Of a stretch of 64,000 nucleotides of DNA, positions 56,992 through 64,000 are shown one piece after another. This DNA is from Kappaphycus alvarezii (Eukaryota > Rhodophyta > Florideophyceae > Gigartinales > Solieriaceae). The notes below the pieces were generated by a model, which saw only the letters and a program-made list of their open reading frames with translations, had not been told where the DNA came from and did not search any database. The first letter of the stretch is position 1. Every line of letters starts with the position of its first letter. The translations under genes and the position numbers were made by a program. The stretch is from the NCBI GenBank assembly GCA_002205965.3, contig NADL03000683.1:992001-1056000 (forward strand), read 5' to 3'.

Positions 56992-57866
56992 ATGAAATCG
57001 CCAAGAAAACAAGACGCATCCCGTAAACCGGCCAACCGCCTCGACGTGCGTGCCATTCACGGTTATGTTGCCGTGCGCCCGATCCAAAGCGGACGGGCAA
57101 CTGGCTGGTTGTACCTTCGGAGACACTCCGAGTCGGAATTATTCATTGCAAATCTACCGCAACCGGTCTGGTTTGCCACCAGTCAACTGAGTGGAAACAC
57201 CACATCTGCACACTTGCAGCAGCGTATGAAAAAGTTGATAAAACGTATGCTGCCATCGGCACAAAGAATCGGGAAGTGTTCAGCACTGGGAATGGACGTT
57301 TAGCATCCAGAGTGGAAATGAAGGATGGCGAAGAGGGGGTCAGCAGCGTGCTGAAACGGCCAGAGGAGTATTTGGATGTCGATTGGGAACGCTTGGCGAG
57401 AGGATGGGATGACGACGGCAAGGTTGAAAAAGAGGGTGTTTTGGAGAGATGGTTGAGGGAATATGAAGAGGAGAGAGATGAAAAAAATGTGCAGAGATGG
57501 AGTGACGCGACAATCAAGGCGTTTGAAACGAGGGAAAAGGCAAAGAAGGAGGCGGAGGAAAGGGCCGCGAGGGAAGGTCCAGTGCCGGATGAGGATGGTT
57601 TTGTTATGGTGACAAGCGGTGCTAAGCAGATCAAGGCGGATGAGGCGATGAAGGTGGGGACGAGGGGGAGGGTGGGCAAGGGAAGTTACAAGAGTAAAAG
57701 TGGAAGAAATCGTAGAAAGTTGCTCGATTTGGAAAAGGGTATTGAAAAGGATGGGTTTTATAGGTGGCAGAGAGAAAGAAAGAGTGCAGTCAAGGAGTTG
57801 CAGAGTAAGTTTAAGGAGGATCAGCGCAGGATTCGGGCTGTGCAGGCACTTGGAAAAGGTGACTAG
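56992..57866 (+). CDS. RRP7: RRP7-like ribosomal RNA-processing protein (one frame break)
   Basis: About 291 codons, close to human RRP7A (280). The N-terminal frame (ATG 56992) reads RAIHGYVAVRPIQSGRATGW, LYLRRH and ELFIANLP, fitting the start of the RRP7 N-terminal domain. The C-terminal frame (to 57866) is diagnostic: VLERWLREYEEERDEKNVQR, ETREKAKKEAEERAAREGP, PDEDGFVMVTSG, then KDGFYRWQRERKSAVKELQS and KFKEDQRRI. RRP7 works in the nucleolus in early small-subunit assembly and pre-rRNA processing. The frame moves by -1 between about 57160 and 57215; a missing base or a very short intron (a GT...CAG of 38 nt at 57182-57219 would restore frame) could explain it. Confidence 0.8.
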
Positions 57867-59416
57867 TATCGAGGGTCTCGCGATGGGAGGCCTTTGGTTT
57901 ATCGACATGGATTCGGTTGCGAGAAGACAAGGCTCTCGGATTACCTTTACAGGTCGCGGAACTAGGGGCTAAAGAAGAATGGACAAACAACCGCGTGGTG
58001 GGGAAAGATGGAAGCGATGAGGGTAGCTGTCGATGCCCTGTTGTATGAATTACGGACGACAAAGAGTGAACAATGGGTCCTGTTTCAAATCCAAAGTTTG
58101 TGGGGTGGCAAATCATCGGGTGCAGTAAAAGCGTGAAGAGCCCCATGTGCTCAGCATTCCGTCAAGGGGCTTCTGTTTCGGTGGAGTGCCAATAAAGAGA
58201 TGAATGGTAGCATGGCACTCTTCGCCGGACTTTGCACAGCAAACCCTGTTCCGTTACTGCTCTCGTTTTTTCTGGACTAAATATTCCACTTAAAGTGAGG
58301 CGACAATCAATGCAACGCTCTCCGCTCCTTCTCCACTCCGTCCTTTTGCACATGCGTTTGGATCGCCTCAGCTTCTAAGCCTCAGACTTCTGAAACTACC
58401 AACGACCACCACTGACAGCGGTTCGCTACCGACCTCTCCTCGCCGGAGGCAGTACTCGTCCCCACTCCGACCAAGCCCCCCTGCAAGCGCTCCGCGAAGC
58501 GCCCGGGCTAATGTCGCCGTCCCAGCCCATCCCTGCCGTACACCCATCAACGTAACTGCCGTCAGTATCTCCCAACCGACGACACCCATACCTCATTCGT
58601 GAGCTGCAAACCGTCCCACTCGAGGACGGACCGTTCTACCACACCGCTTTATCACCCTGTGACCCGTCTACTGCATCCGTTCCCCAACCCTACTCCCAGC
58701 ACTTCCCTGCTACCTAGCCACCCTTGATCGGATTGCGTTGATGGTCCAAGGAATACATGGGGCAGTGGCAGCAACCTGTGGTTGGCACGTGGCTACGTGT
58801 TCAATTATTACAGCATCGAAACAATTACCTGCAGGGATACTGTAATTACAGTACATGGCGGCTGTCGTCATCATTTTGGAATCATACTGTACTGTACTGT
58901 ACTGTGCCGTACAGTACGTCATTCCTGTTTTACTTTTTACTGCAAAGTTACTCGTTGACGTTTAAGAATTTGTTTACATTTTGGCAGGGTGCACCAATGC
59001 AACGCTATGCAAAATAACAATAACTTTTGCAACAATCTTGTGCGCACATTTGTAACTCAACGTGTGCAAGTCGTGTGTCCGTTCCAAACTGCGGTTGAGG
59101 CTTTGGCTTTGACATTAATCGCCGCTGCCGATTTCCCTCCGACCCCCCATCCCCACCCCCCCCCTCTCCTTTGTCCTTGCAGCTTCCCCCTTTTCACATT
59201 CGTTGTAACGGACACCGTTAGCAGTTGACAGTTGATGACCATTCATCCCCATCTCGCATCACATGGCTCGCTTACGCATCCCTCCCCACTTCCCATCCAC
59301 ACCCCCAACCATGCCCCAACTTCACCTAACACTAACACAACTCCCCATTAACAACCGACCCTCCCTCCAACTCCACCCTATCCCCTCGCTCATCTCTGTC
59401 CCTCCCGTCATGTCCA
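57867..59416. other. Intergenic; no gene recognised
   Basis: Short, composition-driven frames. 58850-58918 is a TACTGTAC cluster (CATACTGTACTGTACTGTAC then GTACAGTACG). 59130-59400 is pyrimidine-rich on the plus strand and forms the leader region of the HMG-CoA lyase gene. A frame starting at ATG 59263 has no acidic residue for about 60 codons and overlaps the lyase start in another frame. Confidence 0.55.
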
Positions 59417-60364
59417 ATGTCCTTCCGATTGCCAACAGCCGTCCGCATTGTCGAGGTCGGACCAAGGGATGGTCTGCAGAATGAATCCAAACATCTGCAA
59501 ACTTCCGTCAAAATCGAACTCGTTCACGACCTCGTTGCCGCAGGTCTCAAGTCTGTCGAAGTCACCGCTTTTGTCCGCCCTGATCGAGTCCCACAACTGG
59601 CAGATGCCTCCGCCGTTTTACGTGGTGTAAAGCAAAACCCAACCGTCTCTTACCCCGTTTTGGTACCCAATATGAAGGGATTCGAGGCCGCTATTGCCGC
59701 CGGTGCGAGGCAGGTCGCCGTTTTTGCGAGCGCTACCGAAAGTTTCTCGAGAGAGAATCTCAACTGTTCTATTGATGACAGCTTACGTAGGTTCCATCCA
59801 GTAATGGAGGCTGCAAGAGCCGCTGATATTCGTGTCAGAGGCTACGTATCATGTGTTGTGGGATGTCCCTATGAAGGACCTGTTCCGGTGGCCAAGGTGG
59901 CACAAGTCGCGTGCAAGTTGTATGACATGGGCTGTTTTGAGATATCATTGGGGGATACCATCGGTGTTGGCAATCCGAGGTCCATCGTCGCTATGATACA
60001 AGCTGTAGTAAAGCGGGGTGTTCCAGTCGCAAATCTCGCTATCCATTGCCATGATACCAGGGGAATGGCCTTGGCAAACGTCTTGGCAGCTATGAGTATG
60101 GGCGTTCAGGTCGTCGATGCTAGTGTGGGCGGTTTGGGTGGCTGCCCGTTCGCCCCAGGAGCGGCAGGCAATTTAGCAACTGAGGATTTGGTTTACATGC
60201 TGCAAGGAATGGGCGTTGATGTGGGGGGTGTCGACTTGGAAAAGTTGATTCGTGTCGGAGAGAGGATTTGCGCGCAGTTGGGGAGAAGGACCGCGTCGAG
60301 GGTCGCCCAGGCCAGCGGTTGTTCGGTTAGGGACGGCGCCTCGTTACGGCACAGCGCCACTTGA
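59417..60364 (+). CDS. HMGCL: Hydroxymethylglutaryl-CoA lyase
   Basis: 315 residues, one uninterrupted frame. It cleaves HMG-CoA to acetoacetate and acetyl-CoA, the last step of leucine breakdown, in mitochondria or peroxisomes. Family motifs are all present: VGPRDGLQNE (Arg17, Asp18), VEVTAFVRPDRVPQLADA (Glu48), ENLNCS, RGYVSCVVGCPYEGPV, CFEISLGDTIGVG (Asp180), the metal ligands HCHDT (His210, His212), and GGLGGCPFAPGAAGNLATED with the catalytic Cys243, Asn252 and Glu256. Oddities: HCHDTRG where Tyr is usual for Arg, and APGAAGN where APGASGN is usual. From this ATG there is no targeting peptide; it ends without a clear C-terminal SKL-type signal. An upstream leader in another frame (ATG 59263) could be a displaced mitochondrial signal. 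Very secure assignment. Confidence 0.95.
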   Translation: MSFRLPTAVRIVEVGPRDGLQNESKHLQTSVKIELVHDLVAAGLKSVEVTAFVRPDRVPQLADASAVLRGVKQNPTVSYPVLVPNMKGFEAAIAAGARQVAVFASATESFSRENLNCSIDDSLRRFHPVMEAARAADIRVRGYVSCVVGCPYEGPVPVAKVAQVACKLYDMGCFEISLGDTIGVGNPRSIVAMIQAVVKRGVPVANLAIHCHDTRGMALANVLAAMSMGVQVVDASVGGLGGCPFAPGAAGNLATEDLVYMLQGMGVDVGGVDLEKLIRVGERICAQLGRRTASRVAQASGCSVRDGASLRHSAT

Positions 60365-60692
60365 GAGGTGCACTTGTCGGCATTTTGGGTTTTCTGTGGC
60401 AACTTGCGGTTGTTGGGGTGATCAGGGAGACGATTGTCGTGAGATTAATGACGCGGATTTGCCTCGAACAGAGTTGATTCACGCCTAGCAAAGTAAGTAG
60501 CGAAATACGTAGAGAAGAGGTATTTCGAAGCGGCCATGACTTGTTGTCAAGAGGCTAGTCGAGTTTGGAGCCATTTAAGGTGTTAATTCTGCAGACATTA
60601 TCGGCGTTGTAGATTCCGTCTGTGGAATTTGCTGCCGGCGTGTATATTTTTGTCCATTTAAACAAGCCACATATTGTACTCCATCACGTTAG
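60365..60692. other. Intergenic between convergent genes, no gene
   Basis: Separates the lyase gene (plus) from the zinc-finger gene (minus); both 3' ends lie here. No repeats or RNA gene seen. Confidence 0.6.
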
Positions 60693-61570
60693 TCACGTAG
60701 TCTTGAGATTCTTCCGTCTCCTCACCGGCCCCCTCCTCTTCTGCAATTCTCTCCTTGCATGGTTTCTGCTGCCGTGTTGAAAAACTCGCCACACTACAAG
60801 GCAAAATCCAAGCAGTAAAAACGTGAATAGCGAAGAATACGAAATCGTTCGGTTCGACGTAGGCCTCAAAATCTCGGCTCCCCCACCCATTACCTCCCTT
60901 ACCCTGTTTCTAGGTACACATTCTACTCGCACACCAGATTCACACAAATCCCTCTTAATCCTCCTCAGTACAGAGCCCTTCCAACCCAACTGCCCCTGCA
61001 GGCATTCTCGATAAACTTCCACACAGGCCTCTACTTTCCTTCCCTCAGCGCTTTGTCCTCGCAAAAGTCCTTCCTATCCCCGTCGGCCTCTTCCTTTTCC
61101 CCACCTTTGTCCTCAATTTCTACTGTCACAGAAGACACTTTCGGCAACGGCCGTCTAGTCAACGGCATACACGGTGTCAAAACTCCACACATATCAGCTA
61201 AACACGTGACTTCAGCACCATCCTGTCTCACATCACCATGTTTACGTGCAAGATGCTTGTCGAGGTAATGCTCTGATCGGAACGTCTTCTTACAAATGCC
61301 ACATTGCCAAAGGTCGTTCTCTACCCGCATCTTCTGCTCCTCTTGTCCCAGAAGAATATCCTTGGAACGATCTACCACGCAATGTGCGGAAAGTGTTATG
61401 CCAAGCTTTTGCAACGGCTCCCACAAAAGGCGGTTCAGCGCATAGCGTGCCTCTTGTGATCGAGTACGATCACAGTGGCGCAAGATATCCGCGACAACCG
61501 CTGACGGCAGTGACATCGTCCCGAAGAGTAGTTGTTCACTGCCCGTTGCAATTTGGATATTCTGTGGCAC
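60693..61570 (-). CDS. C2H2 zinc-finger protein with C-terminal membrane segment (one frame break)
   Basis: About 292 codons if the two frames are joined. The first frame (61570-61031) has a helical N-terminal part and one C2H2 finger, WQCGICKKTFRSEHYLDKHL then ARKHGD. It continues with further cysteines (CLADMCGVLTPCMP). The second frame (61064-60693) gives VEACVEVYRECLQGQLGWKG, RRIKRDLCESGVRVECVP, a hydrophobic segment FTFLLLGFCLVVWRVF and a strongly basic end. The frames overlap at 61064-61031 and join by one missing base. Single-finger proteins with the phrase TFRSEHYLD-x-H and a late membrane helix occur across algae and plants without a known role. Function not assigned. Confidence 0.65.
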
Positions 61571-61966
61571 TGTTCGGCAAGCTAGCTAACGGCACGTTGT
61601 TGAGGATCAACCAAACTTTTGATTTTGGAATATACTGTGAACTGGCATAAGCAGAACTGAGATTGCGGTCATTGGCGGAGTAACATTGAGATAAGATTTA
61701 GAATCAGCCAGGGCACTGAGTAGCAAGACAAGGTCAAGGGAGATGCGTCTTGACTGGTTTGGTGTGAAGGTGGAATCCGTTTGGAAAGCTAAAAAAGGGC
61801 CAAAATAGGGCAAGAGCAACACAAAGGCAACAAGTGATTTTTTTTAGAAGTAACCTCAAATATACTGCTACGGCACGAGCTCATGCATAACAGATTTCTT
61901 TTGCAGAAAGGCTTAGTGCTTGCAAATCCTAAACAAGCTAAAGTCGCCTCGATGAGTGCGCAAAGT
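61571..61966. other. Intergenic, no gene
   Basis: Upstream region of the zinc-finger gene and 3' end of the HMG-box gene (both minus strand). Short frames only. Confidence 0.55.
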
Positions 61967-63343
61967 TCAAGATTCAGAGGTGGTAGCCACCTCGTTTTCA
62001 TAGCGAACCCGGTCCTCAGCAGCAAACTCCACATAGGGTGCCTTTTCCGCTTCAGACAGGGCTTTCCAGCGAGCTCCAAGTTCACCCATGACCTCTGTGT
62101 TCTTGAGCCCTTCACATTCCTCCAGCACCTTGCTGCGGTTTTCCTTTACAAAAAAGTTGTAAGCGCTCCTCGGAGCTTTCGGTAGCAGGGCCTTCGCGTC
62201 ATTCGCTGCCTTCTTCTTCTCGCGCGCAATTCTTTTCTGTTCCTTTTCTGCCTTGTTCTTCTCTGCTTGGGCCTTCTTTCCCTGACGCGTCATTTCTTCA
62301 GCAGTCTCCTTGATAGCGTACTGTTTCAGCGCAATTTTTTCCATCTCCTCAAATTCCTTATCAGCCTTGCGACGCATCTCAGCAACATCAGCATTGTACG
62401 CGGCCATCTCCTCCTCGTAGCGCATGCGGTCTTTAGAAGCTTGCTCGTTGATTGAGCGCATCAAATTCTTGTCCGCCTTTTTCTTACTTTTCTGCAGCTT
62501 GTTCCAAGAATCACTCATCATTGTGTTCAACTCTTTGAGTGTCGGTTGCGGCCCTCCGGCACTCTTGAGCTCAGCGCGACGCTGCATGACATAGAAGTTC
62601 CACGCTGAGCGAGGCTGCTTCGGCTTTTCCAGATCAATTACGCCAGAAATGGGCGCGGCCACAGGCTTTTTGGCATTCCTCTTTGCCATTTCTTCCTCGT
62701 AGAATTTCAACGCAACTTCCTTTTTCATATCTTCCTGCATTGCCTTCATTGCTCGATTGGTACGATCCGCTTGCTCGCGTTTCACATCATACACAGCCTT
62801 CTCTTTTTCATACTGCGACATAGCTTCACAAGCTCTGTCCTCGTACGATTTGATGTGCTCTGCACTAAGGTCACTCCAAACATTCTTAAGTTCGGCGTTG
62901 ACCTCAATCAAAGTTGCCTCTGGCATACGTTCCTTTATTTCTTCGCGGTGCTCCGCAGCAAATAATTTAAATGCCGTGGGAGGGCGGGCAGGAGGTGGTC
63001 CAGCAGACTTTGCCACATAATTTGTTGGGAACTCTCCACCAAACGGATTAGTAACAGGTGCAGGTGCAGGCGCCGGCTTGTCCTCAACTTCAATCTTGGC
63101 CTTGGACAATTCTTCTGTTAACGAGGCAATCTGTGCTTTGAGGGCCTCATTTTCTTCCTCGCGTTTGTGTAAAGCGTCCTTAAGCACTGCATTTTCACGA
63201 TCTGTCTTCTTGGTGGGGTTCATTTTCGAAGTCTTTCCCTTTCCAGTTGCGGTAGTCTCTTTTAAATCGACGAGACCTGCCTGAGCTTTTGCGGGTAGGT
63301 TGGCGTTAACTTCCAGAAGTGCAGCTCGGCGACGAGAGCCCAT
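61967..63343 (-). CDS. Triple HMG-box chromatin protein
   Basis: 458 residues, uninterrupted, ATG at 63343. A predicted coiled coil (residues 48-88, KRDALHK-like heptads ending TEELSKAKIEVE) follows a basic N-terminus. Three HMG boxes: residues 119-186 (ARPPTAFKLFAAEHREEIKE), 241-317 (PKQPRSAWNFYVMQRRAELK) and 388-452 (PKAPRSAYNFFVKENRSKVL ... LGARWKALSEAEKAPYVEFA). Boxes 2 and 3 begin with the P-K-x-P-R-S-A-x-N-F motif typical of non-sequence-specific boxes; box 3 is the most canonical. Long Lys/Glu-rich linkers join them. HMG-box proteins bend DNA and act in chromatin structure, nuclear or mitochondrial; I see no obvious mitochondrial leader. No frame break, in contrast to several neighbours. 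Confidence 0.92.
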   Translation of the reverse strand: MGSRRRAALLEVNANLPAKAQAGLVDLKETTATGKGKTSKMNPTKKTDRENAVLKDALHKREEENEALKAQIASLTEELSKAKIEVEDKPAPAPAPVTNPFGGEFPTNYVAKSAGPPPARPPTAFKLFAAEHREEIKERMPEATLIEVNAELKNVWSDLSAEHIKSYEDRACEAMSQYEKEKAVYDVKREQADRTNRAMKAMQEDMKKEVALKFYEEEMAKRNAKKPVAAPISGVIDLEKPKQPRSAWNFYVMQRRAELKSAGGPQPTLKELNTMMSDSWNKLQKSKKKADKNLMRSINEQASKDRMRYEEEMAAYNADVAEMRRKADKEFEEMEKIALKQYAIKETAEEMTRQGKKAQAEKNKAEKEQKRIAREKKKAANDAKALLPKAPRSAYNFFVKENRSKVLEECEGLKNTEVMGELGARWKALSEAEKAPYVEFAAEDRVRYENEVATTSES

Positions 63344-64000
63344 GATTCTTCAAGATGTGAGCTGATTGATCCTAGTTGACGAGAATTCGTGATGCGTAGA
63401 TTGGCAACAGGGGAGAAAAGAGGTGACGACGTCGGTGTTGCGATGGTAGGAATGCGATGGTTGCCCTTGCCCAGAAGAAACCGGATCTGATGCACAGCAA
63501 TCCCTTTGGCTCAATTTATACAACTTTTACAGTCATGGCTTGTATTAATGAAAAGCAAGTTTTGGTGTCCAGCTTCACACTCAACTCCAAGCGTTTTCTT
63601 TAAATTTCAAATTTGAATTTGGCGTTGTGGCGCGAAAATACCCTGAAACGTTTGATTTCACCTTTTTGTACCTGTTACGGGAAATATGTAGTGCCGATGC
63701 ACAGTATTTTTGAAGTTATAGCTTAACGTATTATTTGAAAATTAAAATGTGACAGCCGACTGTAGGGCCTCATGGACAGCCTCTTGGTGAAAATCCGCCG
63801 ATTAGTTTTTACTTAGCTACAGTACAGTACAGTATTGTGCATACCGCACAGCACTGTACAGTACTGTACATGTTGCAGTTTTGTACTGTATACTGTACTG
63901 TTTGTACTGCAGTACAGTACAGTACATTACAGTACAGTTCTGTACGAAGTACAGCAAATGGGATATTCTTAGTTAAAACTATGCCTGTTCGGTACTCCGA
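63344..64000. other. Upstream region of HMG-box gene, no gene
   Basis: The first about 200 bp presumably hold the promoter; no TATA box is obvious. The rest is AT-rich and ends in a dense TACTGTAC cluster. Confidence 0.55.
63818..63955. repeat. TACTGTAC palindromic cluster
   Basis: About 140 bp packed with ACAGTAC and GTACTGT words in both phases (for example CTACAGTACAGTACAGTATT and CACTGTACAGTACTGTACAT). It is the largest of at least six such clusters in the window. Confidence 0.85.

Noticed and set aside
1..64000. CRISPR arrays, tRNA and rRNA genes
   Set aside because: No regularly spaced repeats with unique spacers and no tRNA or rRNA signature was seen by eye; a covariance-model scan would be decisive.

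Overview
This is nuclear DNA of a eukaryote. Nothing in it looks bacterial: there are no operons or Shine-Dalgarno sites, and the recognisable genes encode a TAF4-like fragment, an RRP7-like protein, a mitochondrial Atm1/ABCB7-type transporter, HMG-CoA lyase and a triple HMG-box protein. Host genes have long open frames with no clear introns and sit among many transposons. Intron-poor genes plus abundant copia, gypsy, Harbinger and R2-like (restriction-like endonuclease) elements suggest a florideophyte red alga of the Chondrus type. That is an inference; no single gene proves the lineage.

Layout. Positions 1-8.2 kb are AT-rich, decayed DNA with one recognisable relic, an old copia-like reverse transcriptase on the minus strand. 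8.2-10.2 kb is a broken PiggyBac transposase gene. 10.4-11.1 kb is a fragment of an R2-like non-LTR element. 11.4-15.0 kb is a whole Harbinger element with matching terminal inverted repeats, a Myb-like gene and a converging transposase gene, both decayed. 15.3-18.1 kb is a truncated gypsy element (minus strand), abutted by an almost intact Tc1 element (18.1-19.3 kb). 19.96-26.9 kb is a second gypsy element (plus strand) that carries, between integrase and 3' LTR, a piece resembling the C-terminal domain of the general transcription factor subunit TAF4. 27.0-28.9 kb is another non-LTR remnant.

29.2-31.4 kb is the first host gene, the Atm1/ABCB7-like transporter. 33.2-35.0 kb holds two nested non-LTR fragments. 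36.6-46.5 kb holds two almost identical full-length copia elements in opposite orientation, each with its own 5-bp target duplication, only 125 bp apart. 46.55-48.7 kb is a fifth non-LTR copy, interrupted by three sequential near-perfect palindromes.

50.8-63.3 kb is a gene-rich block: a multi-pass membrane glycoprotein of unknown function, an ARM-like protein, RRP7, HMG-CoA lyase, a C2H2 zinc-finger membrane protein and a triple HMG-box protein. The first four are on the plus strand and the last two on the minus strand. These genes share no pathway that I can see; they look like ordinary neighbours. Short palindromic TACTGTAC clusters recur between genes and in element ends.

Several host genes, and one copia copy, are broken only by single missing bases (frame always moves by -1). 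This may reflect assembly errors rather than pseudogenes, and it matters for how the frame breaks below are read.
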